From assembly GCF_903903185.1 (NCBI RefSeq), contig NZ_CAIUXT010000068.1, positions 1 to 64,000 of the forward strand: a stretch of DNA of 64,000 bases, given 5' to 3'. Both the position numbers and the translations under genes were made by a program. The DNA is from an uncultured Rhodoblastus sp. GTDB lineage: Bacteria > Pseudomonadota > Alphaproteobacteria > Rhizobiales > Beijerinckiaceae. Shown here one piece after another: positions 1 to 8,837 of this stretch. Each line of letters starts with the position of its first letter. Position 1 is the stretch's first letter. The notes beneath the pieces are model-generated. The model did no database searches and was not told where the DNA came from. It saw only the letters and a list, made by a program, of their open reading frames with translations.

Positions 1-902
1 GATTGCGATTCGGATGAATCGCAATCGACGCTGGATTCCTTTATTTTCGCAATGTTTTTACGAAAAATCGGCGTCCACTTTTTCGCACATTGCTCTATTG
101 GCGCCGGCTCGAAAGGCCCGCCGGCGCCGCCGGCTTTCTCCGCGCCAAATCCGTCGGCATGGCGCATCAGCCTTTCGACCGGCAGGCCGGCTTCGTCGAA
201 AGCCTGGCGTAGTCGCTTGGCCCGGGCGGCGGCGGGGGCGCTCAAGCTGCCCAGGGCGGCGATCTGGCGCTGTTCTATGCGGTCGAAATTCCTTGTCAGA
301 TCGCCGATGGATTTTTCCGGCGGCGCGGGAGGCGCGTTTTCGGAGACGTCCTCGCGCGGCGGATCGAGCGGATGGGTGCGACGAAGGTCGAAACCATCCG
401 GCGCGAACGCCGCCGTCGCCGCCGGTCTGGCGGAAGCCGCCGGCTTTGCAAGCGCAGGGCGCGCCACGATGGCGATAGCGGTCGTGGCGGCGTTGAATTG
501 CGCCGCCGGATTGACCTGCGCCGCAATCGCGGCGACGCGGTCGGTGCGGGTTTCGAGTTGCGCCTGTCGCGCGGCAAATTCCGTCACACGCAACTCGAAC
601 GCCTCACGATCCTGCCTCTGTCTGGACGAGAGGGCGTCGATCTGCGCGCCCAAGTCAGCGATGCGATCCTCATAGGCGCGTTGCATCCTTACTTGGCGCC
701 GCAACAGCGAAGCGAGCATGTCGTCGCGCAGCATCGGCCAGGCGCCGACGCCCAAACAGGAGACGAGCAGGGCCACGACGAGGCCGACCGACGTTAAGGC
801 CAAGGCCGGCGGCAAGGTCAATTCACGACGGAAATTCCTAAAGGCTAAATGCAACTGGACCCGGGGCCGTCCCGCCTTGGCGATGCTGTTATCGGCGTGC
901 AT
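1..902 (-). CDS. M23-family metallopeptidase, N-terminal part (truncated by window edge)
   Basis: The frame starts at ATG 902 and stays open for 300 codons to base 1, so the gene runs off the left edge. The visible protein has a short basic N-terminus, one membrane segment at about residues 30-53 (PPALALTSVGLVVALLVSC), then a charged, Gln/Arg-rich stretch at about 60-115 that should form a coiled coil, an Ala/Pro-rich linker, and a GGPFEP motif near residue 265. This layout matches the membrane-anchored N-terminal half of M23 (LytM-type) endopeptidases of Rhizobiales, in which a GGPF.P segment comes before the zinc-binding peptidase domain. The catalytic HxxxD/HxH motifs would lie outside the window, so activity cannot be judged. 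Expected role: cleavage of peptidoglycan cross-links in the periplasm. The family assignment rests on architecture rather than on catalytic residues. Confidence 0.7.
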   Translation of the reverse strand, partial: MHADNSIAKAGRPRVQLHLAFRNFRRELTLPPALALTSVGLVVALLVSCLGVGAWPMLRDDMLASLLRRQVRMQRAYEDRIADLGAQIDALSSRQRQDREAFELRVTEFAARQAQLETRTDRVAAIAAQVNPAAQFNAATTAIAIVARPALAKPAASARPAATAAFAPDGFDLRRTHPLDPPREDVSENAPPAPPEKSIGDLTRNFDRIEQRQIAALGSLSAPAAARAKRLRQAFDEAGLPVERLMRHADGFGAEKAGGAGGPFEPAPIEQCAKKWTPIFRKNIAKIKESSVDCDSSESQ

Positions 903-1000
903 TTTCCCCATCCCGAACGTCGCCCGGAGCGGCGGCGCCGGATTTCATGGAGAAATTTAGGTCAGCATGGTTAATGTTTCGCCAAGGTGGCCACCCGAGG

Positions 1001-1471
1001 TTACAATTTTCGCGCCGCCGCCAGCACTTCCTCGGCATGGCCCGGAACCTTGACCTTGCGCCAGACTTGGGCGATCCGGCCATCCGCGCCGATCAGGAAA
1101 GTCGTGCGTTCTACGCCCATATATTTGCGGCCATACATGCTCTTCTCGACCCAGACGCCATAGGCTTCGAGAATTTGTTTGGATTCGTCGGCGAGGAGGG
1201 GGAACGTCAGTTCGTACTTTTTCCGGAACTTGTCGTGCGCCTTTACCGGATCGGGCGAGGCGCCGACAATGGCGGCGCCGATGGCTGCAAATTCGCCGGC
1301 CAGCCCGTTGAACGCGATGGCTTCGGCGGTGCAGCCGGAAGTGTCGTCCTTCGGATAGAAATAGAGGACGAGTTTCTTGTCCTTGAAATCGGCGAGCGAC
1401 AGGGAACCGGCGCCGTCGCGCGGCAGCTTGAAATCGGGGGCGGCGTCGCCCGTCTTTAATGGATCCGGCAT
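1001..1471 (-). CDS. bcp: Peroxiredoxin, Bcp/PrxQ type
   Basis: A 156-residue thiol peroxidase that reduces H2O2 and organic hydroperoxides. The thioredoxin-fold AhpC/TSA domain fills the protein. The peroxidatic cysteine is C47 in YPKDDTSGCTAE. The second cysteine found five residues later in many PrxQ proteins (CTxEaC) is absent here (CTAEAIAF), so resolution must use another thiol, as in 1-Cys members. The ATG at 1471 is chosen because GGAAGG lies just upstream and the conserved fold starts at residue 3; longer frames add an unrelated N-terminus. It is transcribed divergently from the AsmA-like gene, with about 195 bp between them. Confidence 0.9.
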   Translation of the reverse strand: MPDPLKTGDAAPDFKLPRDGAGSLSLADFKDKKLVLYFYPKDDTSGCTAEAIAFNGLAGEFAAIGAAIVGASPDPVKAHDKFRKKYELTFPLLADESKQILEAYGVWVEKSMYGRKYMGVERTTFLIGADGRIAQVWRKVKVPGHAEEVLAAARKL

Positions 1472-1665
1472 CGGCCTTCCTTTCGTCGTAAATACCGGGC
1501 ATTCGGACAAAACCTTACGTCGCCCGCCAGCTTGAGCCGGAACCCTTCGGTCTTCTATCATAGAAGGCGATTCGCGGGCTTGCGCCTAGCGGAAAAAAGG
1601 AAGTTCGCGCATGGCGCAGAAACGAAGCGTTCGCGAGGCGAAAAAAGAGGCGCGTAGCGCGGAAA

Positions 1666-4600
1666 TTGAAAGTTTCGCGCCGGCGTAAAATCTCCGCATC
1701 GCGCGGTTGCGACGCGGGGACGCGCCCCAAAGATAAAATTCGCCCGCCGGAGGAAGCTCAAGCCTTGGTCGAAACGCCGGAAACAGCAGAGGAAAAGCCG
1801 CCGCTGAAGAGCAAGCGGCGGCGGTGGCGGCCGCATCGCGCGGCCGGCGCCGGCCTGTCGCTGTTGCTGCTGGCGCTGATCTGCGGGTTAGGCCTGCTCG
1901 TCGCCGTGCTGGCCATGGGCAAACTCAATCTCGACACGCTGAAACCTTTCCTGACCTCGACGCTGCAGAATCGGCTGGGGCCAGCCTATCGCCTGGAAAT
2001 CGGAGGCTTGGCGCTCGAGCGCCGGGACCAGGGCCTGGCGCTGGCGCTCGACGGCTTCAATGTGAGCCGGGCCGACGGCCATCGCATTCTGAGCGCGCCG
2101 AAAGCCGAACTGATCTTCGACCCTTTGTCGCTCCTGACCTTGAGCTTCAGGCCGGAGCGCGTCGAACTGGAGGACCTCCGTGTCGAATTGCTGATCCGGC
2201 CCGATGGCGGTCTCGACCTCAATGCCGGCGACGAGGCGCCCGCCGGGGCGCCCAGGGAAACCCCGGCGGCGGCGGATTCCAGCGCGAGCGCGCCGGCGCC
2301 GGACCAGAGTTCGGTCGCGCCGCCGACCTCGGCGCCGACGCCGGCGCCGCGCGGAAAAATTCTGCGGCAGGCGGGCGGAGCGATCAATTCGATTTTCGAC
2401 TTCGCCTCCGGCGGTGACAGTCCCATCGCCGCGCTCGATCATTTCGGGATCAGGCGCGGGCGTCTGCTGTTCGTCGACCTGGCGGCCGGACAGAAGCGCA
2501 CATTCGACAATTTCGAATTTTCGCTCGGCCGCAAGCGGGTCGCCGGGAGAGGCGTCGCCCAGATCGCCATTTCGGCCCGAGGCCCAAGCGGCAAATGGAG
2601 CGTGAAGGGTTTCGCGCGCGGCGCCCGCGGCGAACCGCATGACCTGTCGGTCGAGGCCAGCGGCTTTTCCATCGACGAAATCGCGCTGCTGGCCGGAAAA
2701 ACCGCGCTGCCGATCGATTCCGACATTCCGCTCTCGGTCAAGGCCGAGGCCTCCTTCGCCGCGGGCGGACATGTCATTGCGGCCAACGCCCGGCTGGGCT
2801 TGAGCGAAGGTTTCTGGCGCTTCGACGACCCGGATTTTCCGCCGGTGTTCATCGACGAAGTCTTCGCCGCCGCCCATTGGGATGGCGCCAATCATCGCGT
2901 CCTCATTGAACAGGCGCAGATCTTCTCCGGCGCCACCCGTTTCTTCCTCAATGGGTCGATCACCCCGCCGGCGAGTGACGCAGCGCCATGGAACATCGCC
3001 TTCAAACAAACCGAGCCGGGAATCATTGGACCGGATCGCGCCGGTGAAAAGTCCGTGGCCATTTCCACATTTCAAGGCGCGTTGAGCCTCGACCTGTCCA
3101 ACAAGATCCTCGAAATCGGCCGGATCGAGATGACCGGACCGGAGGTCTCGGCCGCTTTTCAGGGCACGGTCGACTGGGTCAATGGGCCGCATCTGCGCCT
3201 GGGTATCGCCGCCGGTCGGATGACGGCGGCGGGGTTGTTGGCGATCTGGCCCAACGCCGCCGGGGCGCCGGTGCGCGGCTGGGCCGGCGACCACCTGCTT
3301 GGCGGGACGCTGGAGAGCGCCCGCATGGCCATCGATCTCGACGAAATCGACCTGCGGATGATGCGGGCGCAACATCCGCCGATGGATGACCGCATCGCCA
3401 TCGATTACACCTTCAAGGACGCCTCCTTCACCTTTGTCGACGACGCGCCGCCCGTGACCGGGCTCAACGGGCAGGGACATTCGAGCGGACGCGCCGCTCG
3501 CGTGACCGGAAGCGTCGCCGCCATCGAGGCCGCGCCGGGCCACCGGATCGAACTGTCGGATGGCGTGTTGTCGATGCCGGATTTCGCGACTCGACCGCCC
3601 GCCCTCAGCGTGACGGCGCGGGCCAGGGGCGGTCTCGAAGCGCTCGGCGAATTGCTGGCCAAACCCGCCTTCGCCAAAGTCGCCAGCCTGCCGCTCGACC
3701 CGAAGACCACACGGGGCCAGTTCGACGCTGTTTTCACTTATCGCACCAAGCTGACCCCGGTTTTCGATCCGTCGCTCGCTGCGATCGACGTCTCCGGAAA
3801 GGTCGAGAATTTTTCCGCCGAGCGCCTGGTCGGCAAGGAAAAGCTTGACCAGGCCACGTTGGCGGTCAGCCTCGAGGGCGGCGTCACCCGCGTCACCGGG
3901 ACGGGCAAACTTTTCGGAGCGCCGGCGACGCTCGAACTGAACCGCAAAGGCTCGGAGCCGGCGCAGGGAGCCATCGCCTTCAATCTCGACGAGGCCGGGC
4001 GCGCCAAGGCGGGTTTCAGTTTCGGCGCGACCGTCGCCGGGCCGGTGGCGGTGAAGATTGTCGCCGAGGTCGGCGCGGCGCGGCCGCAGGCCCAGGTGGA
4101 GCTGGACATGACCAAAACCGGCCTGAACTATCCCGTTCCCGGCCTGTACAAGCCGGCCGGGCGCGCGGCCAAGGCGACCTTCGCCTTTCGCGAGGACGAG
4201 CGCGGCGGCGCCAATCTCGACCAAATCGTTTTCGATGGCTCCGGCCCGTCGGCGCGGGGCGCGATGCAGTTTTCCGCCGATGGCGCGCTGGTTTCGGCCA
4301 AATTCCCGCAGATCCGGTTCTCGCCCGGCGACAGTCTCGAAATCGACACGACGCGTAGCGGCGACATGCTCAAGGTCGTCGCGCGGGGCGCGGCCATCGA
4401 CGCGCGTCCTTTCCTGAAAAACCTGTCGGCGTCGAATGGCGGCGGCGACGCCGCCGATTTTGACCTGTCCCTCAACGCCACCTTGATGTCGGGCGCCAAT
4501 CGCCAGATCGTCTCGAATGCCGATCTGCGCGCGGTTCGCAAGGGCGGCCAGTACCAGACCCTGAACTTCAAGGGGAAACTCGGCGGCGACGCGCTGCAGG

Positions 4601-5211
4601 CGGCCATCGGCGCCGCTGACGGCGGCCCGCCGCTGCTGAGGGTATCCACTTCCGACGCCGGCGCCCTGCTCGGTTTTCTCGACCTTTATAGTCATATGGA
4701 GGGCGGGCGGCTGACAGGCGCCTTCAAGCTCTCCGACGGCGGCCTGTCGGGATCTCTCGAAATCCTCCAATTCGTGCTGCGCGGCGAGCCGGCCCTGCGC
4801 AGTTTCGTGTCGTCTCCCAATGCCGAGCCAATCACCGCCAAGGTCAAGATCGATCCCAACGCCATGGCCTTTTCCCGGCTCTATGCTTTGCTCGACAAGA
4901 GAAACGGGCGGCTGACCATCCAGGACGGCACGATTTCGAGCCCCTCGATCGGTTCGACCCTCGAAGGCTGGGTCGATTTCGACCGCGACGCGCTCGACCT
5001 GACCGGCGTGTTCGTGCCGGCTTATGGCGTGAATAATCTGTTCGGCCAATTGCCGGTGATCGGCATTCTGGTCGGCGGCTCACAAGAAGGGTTGATCGGT
5101 CTGAATTACCGCGTCAGCGGCAAGTTCACTTCCCCTTCCTTGACGGTCAATCCGCTGTCGGCGATCGCGCCGGGTTTCCTGCGCAAGATTTTCGGCGTGC
5201 TGCCTCCGTGA
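1666..5211 (+). CDS. AsmA-like / DUF3971-type envelope protein
   Basis: A 1181-residue protein with a basic N-terminus, one membrane anchor at about residues 61-84, and a long periplasmic part. The early LDTLKPFLTSTLQNRLG segment and the C-terminal FGQLPVIGILVGGSQEGLIGLNYRVSG region are typical of AsmA/YhdP-type proteins, which are now thought to act as bridge-like lipid transporters between the inner and outer membranes. A Pro/Ala-rich linker (about residues 188-233) splits the N-terminal AsmA part from the remainder. Length suits the long YhdP-like class. No convincing ribosome site precedes the ATG at 1666 and the first 50 residues are poorly conserved in type, so translation may begin further in. 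The specific substrate is unknown. Confidence 0.85.
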   Translation: MKVSRRRKISASRGCDAGTRPKDKIRPPEEAQALVETPETAEEKPPLKSKRRRWRPHRAAGAGLSLLLLALICGLGLLVAVLAMGKLNLDTLKPFLTSTLQNRLGPAYRLEIGGLALERRDQGLALALDGFNVSRADGHRILSAPKAELIFDPLSLLTLSFRPERVELEDLRVELLIRPDGGLDLNAGDEAPAGAPRETPAAADSSASAPAPDQSSVAPPTSAPTPAPRGKILRQAGGAINSIFDFASGGDSPIAALDHFGIRRGRLLFVDLAAGQKRTFDNFEFSLGRKRVAGRGVAQIAISARGPSGKWSVKGFARGARGEPHDLSVEASGFSIDEIALLAGKTALPIDSDIPLSVKAEASFAAGGHVIAANARLGLSEGFWRFDDPDFPPVFIDEVFAAAHWDGANHRVLIEQAQIFSGATRFFLNGSITPPASDAAPWNIAFKQTEPGIIGPDRAGEKSVAISTFQGALSLDLSNKILEIGRIEMTGPEVSAAFQGTVDWVNGPHLRLGIAAGRMTAAGLLAIWPNAAGAPVRGWAGDHLLGGTLESARMAIDLDEIDLRMMRAQHPPMDDRIAIDYTFKDASFTFVDDAPPVTGLNGQGHSSGRAARVTGSVAAIEAAPGHRIELSDGVLSMPDFATRPPALSVTARARGGLEALGELLAKPAFAKVASLPLDPKTTRGQFDAVFTYRTKLTPVFDPSLAAIDVSGKVENFSAERLVGKEKLDQATLAVSLEGGVTRVTGTGKLFGAPATLELNRKGSEPAQGAIAFNLDEAGRAKAGFSFGATVAGPVAVKIVAEVGAARPQAQVELDMTKTGLNYPVPGLYKPAGRAAKATFAFREDERGGANLDQIVFDGSGPSARGAMQFSADGALVSAKFPQIRFSPGDSLEIDTTRSGDMLKVVARGAAIDARPFLKNLSASNGGGDAADFDLSLNATLMSGANRQIVSNADLRAVRKGGQYQTLNFKGKLGGDALQAAIGAADGGPPLLRVSTSDAGALLGFLDLYSHMEGGRLTGAFKLSDGGLSGSLEILQFVLRGEPALRSFVSSPNAEPITAKVKIDPNAMAFSRLYALLDKRNGRLTIQDGTISSPSIGSTLEGWVDFDRDALDLTGVFVPAYGVNNLFGQLPVIGILVGGSQEGLIGLNYRVSGKFTSPSLTVNPLSAIAPGFLRKIFGVLPP

Positions 5212-5333
5212 CGGGCTCTTCGAGCCGGCAGTTCAGAAAATCTAACCAGAACATATGAAATATTAAATTTCTTTTTCGCGCCGACTGCGCGAACTTGCGG
5301 CTCGGACTTGACCCCTCGGAGAGAGAGACGGCC

Positions 5334-6017
5334 TTGATCGACACCCTCATTTTCGACGTGGACGGCACTTTGGCGGAAACGGAAGAGGTGCATCGTCTCG
5401 CCTTCAACCGGGCTTTTTCCGACTTCGGGCTGTCCTGGGTTTGGGACGAGGCCCTCTATCTCGATTTGTTGGCGGTGACGGGCGGCAAGGAGCGGATCGG
5501 CCAATATCTTTCGCGCGAAACGGACAAGGGACCTGTGACGACGGAAGCCATTGCCGCGCTGCACAAGCGAAAGACGGAAATCTACACCCGGATGGTCGCG
5601 GAGGGTGAAATCGCATTGCGCCCCGGCATCGCCGAATTCCTGGCGCGGGCGCGGGAGCGAGGGCTTACCCTCGCCATCGCCACCACCACCACGCCAGCCA
5701 ATGTCGAAGCCTTGCTCCTCGCCACCCTGGGCGCGCAATGGCGCGATGTCTTTCCGGTGGTCGTGGCGGGAGACATGGTTTCGCGCAAGAAGCCGGCGCC
5801 CGACGTCTATGTTCTCGCGCTGCGCCTGTTGGGCAAGCCGGCGGAAAATTGTGTCGCCATCGAGGACTCGCGCAATGGCGTGCTATCCGCCCTCGCGGCG
5901 GGTCTGCGCGTCATCGCCGTGCGCAGCGCCTTCAGCGACAGCGATTTCACGGGCGCCAGCGTGAAATTGGACGATTGCGCCGGCCTGTCGCTCGAGCTGT
6001 TGGAGAATCTGGCCTGA
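5334..6017 (+). CDS. HAD-IA hydrolase, CbbY/phosphoglycolate-phosphatase-like
   Basis: A 227-residue haloacid-dehalogenase phosphatase. Motif I is FDVDGTLAETEE with nucleophile D8 and acid/base D10. The cap domain follows, then motif II (IATTTT), motif III (RKKPAPDVY) and motif IV (AIEDSRNG). The sequence is closest in style to CbbY proteins, which dephosphorylate xylulose-1,5-bisphosphate, an inhibitory Rubisco by-product. No Calvin-cycle gene is nearby, so a broader sugar-phosphatase role is equally possible. I chose TTG 5334 because a purine-rich GGAGAGAGAG stretch lies at ideal spacing and motif I then begins at residue 7; a start at 5295 adds a non-conserved leader. It converges on the helicase gene with only 4 bp between the stop codons. 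Confidence 0.85.
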   Translation: MIDTLIFDVDGTLAETEEVHRLAFNRAFSDFGLSWVWDEALYLDLLAVTGGKERIGQYLSRETDKGPVTTEAIAALHKRKTEIYTRMVAEGEIALRPGIAEFLARARERGLTLAIATTTTPANVEALLLATLGAQWRDVFPVVVAGDMVSRKKPAPDVYVLALRLLGKPAENCVAIEDSRNGVLSALAAGLRVIAVRSAFSDSDFTGASVKLDDCAGLSLELLENLA

Positions 6018-6021
6018 ATGC

Positions 6022-7611
6022 CTATTCGGCAGGCTTGGCGCCTTTGATCCGCGCCGGGCGGAGCAGGAAGGAGGGAACATGGTCGCCGAGGCCAATCACC
6101 GGCGGATCGTTGTCGACCTTTTGCCCGCCGCTTCGCGGGCGCTGTTCGTCCCTTGAAAAATTGCGCTCGCCCCGCGCTTCATATTCGCGCGGTTTCTGCC
6201 GCGGCCCGCGTGCTTCCGCATCTACGGGATGTGCGCGTTCGGCCCGCTCCGCAGGTCGGGCGCGCTCGGGCCGTTCTGCAGATTGCGCGCGTTCGGCGGG
6301 ACGCGGGCGCTCGGCGTTTTCCGAAGGTTGAACGCGCTCCACCGGACTGGAACGCGCGCTGCGCTCGGGACGCGGCCCGCGTCCAGCCGACGGCGCGCGT
6401 CCGCCGCGCCGGGACGAGGCGCCGGAACGCTCGCCGCGCGCGGAGCGCTCGCGGTCGCGCTCGGTATATTGCGCTTCGCCGAGTTCCGCGACTTTCGGGC
6501 CGAGCCAGTCGATCTTTCTTTTGATCAGGTCCTCGATCTGGGCGATATATTTGCCGTCGTCGCCGGTGACGATGGTCAGCGAGACCCCGGAGCGGCCGGC
6601 GCGACCGGTGCGGCCGATGCGATGGACGTAATCTTCCGAATGGGTCGGCACGTCGAAATTGACGACATGGCTGACGTCGGGAATGTCGAGGCCGCGCGCC
6701 GCGACATCGGAACAGACGAGTATGTCCACCGCGCCGTTCTTGAAGGCGTCGAGCGAGGCCATGCGGGCGCTCTGGTCCATGTCGCCATGCAGGCAGCCGA
6801 CTGGAAAACCATGCTTTTCAAGGCTTTTGTGGACGATGGCGACATCGCGCTTGCGGTTGCAGAACACGATGGCGTTCTTGAGTCCGTCGGCCTCTCGCAA
6901 CAATCGGCGCAGGGTCTCGCGCTTGTCGCCGCCGCCATGCGAGGCGACCATCAACTGGGTAATGGTTTCGGCGGTGGAGGCGGCGCGGGCGACTTCGACG
7001 CGGGCGGGCTGATGCAAAAACTGCTCGGTCAGGCGGGTGATCTCCGGCGGCATGGTCGCGGAGAAGAACAAGGTCTGCCGGGTGAATGGCACCATTTTGC
7101 AGATTTTCTCGATGTCCGGGATGAAACCCATGTCGAGCATGCGGTCCGCCTCGTCGATGACGAGTATTTCAATGCCGCTGAGCAGCAGCTTGCCGCGTTC
7201 GAAAAAGTCGAGCAGGCGGCCGGGCGTGGCGATCAGCACGTCGGCGCCGCGCATGATCTTGGTTTCCTGGTCGGCGAAGGAGACGCCGCCAATCAGCAGG
7301 GCGACATTGAGCTTGTGCTGGGAGCCGTATTTGATGAAGGCTTCCTCGACCTGCGCCGCGAGTTCGCGCGTCGGCTCCAGTATCAGCGTGCGCGGCACGC
7401 GGGCGCGGGCGCGGCCCTGTTCGAGCCGGCACAGCATCGGGAGTACGAAGGCGGCGGTCTTGCCGGTGCCCGTCTGGGCGATGCCGAGGACGTCGCGGCC
7501 GGTGAGGGCGAAAGGTATGCCCTGCGCCTGAATCGGCGTCGGAATTGTGTAGCCTGAGGCTTCTACGGCGCGCAGCACTTTTTCGCTGAGCCCGAGTTCG
7601 GAAAATTGCAT
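6022..7611 (-). CDS. rhlE: DEAD-box ATP-dependent RNA helicase, RhlE type
   Basis: A 529-residue RNA helicase acting in ribosome assembly or RNA turnover. The Q motif (TIPTPIQAQ), motif I AQTGTGKT (residues 45-52), PTRELA, TPGRL, the DEAD box (VIDEADRML), SAT, ARGLDIPD and HRIGRTGRAG are all intact. The last roughly 150 residues form a low-complexity tail rich in Arg, Glu, Ala, Pro and Ser with repeated AERxxRPAERA-like units, the kind of basic disordered extension that gives RhlE proteins RNA affinity. The ATG at 7611 is chosen because the Q-motif region starts at once after it and GGGACG precedes it; the frame upstream has no helicase similarity. Confidence 0.94.
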   Translation of the reverse strand: MQFSELGLSEKVLRAVEASGYTIPTPIQAQGIPFALTGRDVLGIAQTGTGKTAAFVLPMLCRLEQGRARARVPRTLILEPTRELAAQVEEAFIKYGSQHKLNVALLIGGVSFADQETKIMRGADVLIATPGRLLDFFERGKLLLSGIEILVIDEADRMLDMGFIPDIEKICKMVPFTRQTLFFSATMPPEITRLTEQFLHQPARVEVARAASTAETITQLMVASHGGGDKRETLRRLLREADGLKNAIVFCNRKRDVAIVHKSLEKHGFPVGCLHGDMDQSARMASLDAFKNGAVDILVCSDVAARGLDIPDVSHVVNFDVPTHSEDYVHRIGRTGRAGRSGVSLTIVTGDDGKYIAQIEDLIKRKIDWLGPKVAELGEAQYTERDRERSARGERSGASSRRGGRAPSAGRGPRPERSARSSPVERVQPSENAERPRPAERAQSAERPERARPAERAERAHPVDAEARGPRQKPREYEARGERNFSRDEQRPRSGGQKVDNDPPVIGLGDHVPSFLLRPARIKGAKPAE

Positions 7612-7869
7612 TAAACGTCCCAATAGAGGGTTTGATTGAAGCGGCTGATCAAGGCGGCTTTGACGAAGGATCGCGTCTGGCGGAAAGTGTGGCTGGCTGC
7701 GGACGGCCTGGAAGCGGCGTATTTGCCGCCCCGAATCGAAACCGATCCAGTTCAATCCGATCCCATTGAAACGCCGTCGATGCAACGGCGGGCGCGCGCG
7801 AATCCCAAAACGCCGACCGGACCTTTAGTCGAAGTGGCGTCGATGTCAATGTTTTTCTAAGCGAAGGGC

Positions 7870-8121
7870 TTAATTGGGGCCGCAGGGGGTCAGCCCGGCG
7901 GTCGAGGTACGGAGCGCGATCGACGCCGTGGCGGAAGGGTCGACGCCCGGATGAGGGGCTGCGCGGGCGAACAGGCGCGCGGGAAGCACGCCGTCTTGCG
8001 CCAACCGATCCATTTCATGGGCCCCGAGGACGCAGACCAGCGTGAGCAGGGCGCAAATCAACAACAGTCGGTCGAACGCCGTGCTTCTGCCGTTTTCCGG
8101 CGGCGATGAAAGACCATACAT
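7870..8121 (-). CDS. Small single-pass membrane protein, hypothetical
   Basis: An 83-residue protein with one hydrophobic segment at about residues 18-36 (DRLLLICALLTLVCVLGAHE) and an Ala/Pro/Thr-rich C-terminal tail. No family is recognised. It lies 156 bp downstream of the cytochrome b561 gene on the same strand and could be cotranscribed with it. The ribosome site is weak (CTTTCG), so this is a plausible rather than certain gene. Confidence 0.45.
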   Translation of the reverse strand: MYGLSSPPENGRSTAFDRLLLICALLTLVCVLGAHEMDRLAQDGVLPARLFARAAPHPGVDPSATASIALRTSTAGLTPCGPN

Positions 8122-8276
8122 GCGAAAGCTCCAGACCGGATGCGGTATCTATCGCAGATCTCGGTAAACAGAGCGTTGCGCCCGTTCGACGATTTCCCAT
8201 TCGTCGAACAGGCGATTATCAATTGTTTCAACCCCATATCCCTATCGAAATGGTCTCCGGCGTTTCAAAATCCTTC

Positions 8277-8819
8277 CTAGCGCGGCCTCATCCGCGTCAG
8301 CAGATCGTCGCGCAGCACGAACTGGTGATAAAGCGCGACCAGCACATGACCGACGACCAGAGCGATCAGGATATTGGCCAGCAGGCCGTGGATTTCGGTG
8401 ACCTGATGGGCGAGGTCGCGGTTGGCTTCGAACGGCGCCGGGATCTGGATCAGGCCGAGATCGAGCGGGCGTCCGCGATACAAAAAGGCCGGAACGCCAA
8501 GCAGCGGTATGGCGACCGTCAACAGATAGAGCAGGCCATGGCCGGCGGCGGCGGCCTTCTGGAACAAGGGGCTCATGTTGGCTGGAAGCGGCGGGCTCTT
8601 GTGGGTCAAGCGCCAGAATATCCGCACAACGACGAGAAGCAACAGCGTCAGGCCGAATACCGCGTGCAGGTTGATGATGAACGGACGAACGGGCTTGTCG
8701 AACAGATCGATGCTGAGCCCGACCGCATAGAGGCCGAAAATCAGCAGGGCGATGGCCCAATGCAGCACGATCTGCGTCCGGTCGTAAGTTTGCGGCGCGA
8801 GGTCAACAGAGTCCTGCAT
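8277..8819 (-). CDS. Cytochrome b561 family protein
   Basis: A 180-residue inner-membrane di-haem b cytochrome with four predicted membrane helices, carrying electrons between the quinone pool and an unknown partner. Conserved histidines sit in the first helix (IVLHWAIALL), second helix (NLHAVFGL), third helix (AGHGLLYLL) and last helix (EIHGLLAN...VVGHVLVALYHQF), the usual axial-ligand pattern. Start at ATG 8819 is fixed by a strong GGAGGAG site 6 nt upstream; a TTG 15 bp further out overlaps that site. The gene lies 19 bp downstream of parE on the same strand. Confidence 0.92.
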   Translation of the reverse strand: MQDSVDLAPQTYDRTQIVLHWAIALLIFGLYAVGLSIDLFDKPVRPFIINLHAVFGLTLLLLVVVRIFWRLTHKSPPLPANMSPLFQKAAAAGHGLLYLLTVAIPLLGVPAFLYRGRPLDLGLIQIPAPFEANRDLAHQVTEIHGLLANILIALVVGHVLVALYHQFVLRDDLLTRMRPR

Positions 8820-8837
8820 GCTATACTCCTCCAAAAA

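Noticed and set aside
52-675. A 207-codon plus-strand frame at the left edge
   Set aside because: It is antisense to the M23-type frame, which has a membrane anchor, a coiled coil and a family motif. The plus frame is Ser/Arg/Ala low complexity.
1888-5049. A 1053-codon open frame on the minus strand opposite the AsmA-like gene
   Set aside because: It is the antisense shadow of a GC-rich gene: its translation is low-complexity, rich in Arg/Gly/Glu/Ala, and has no membrane, signal or family motif.
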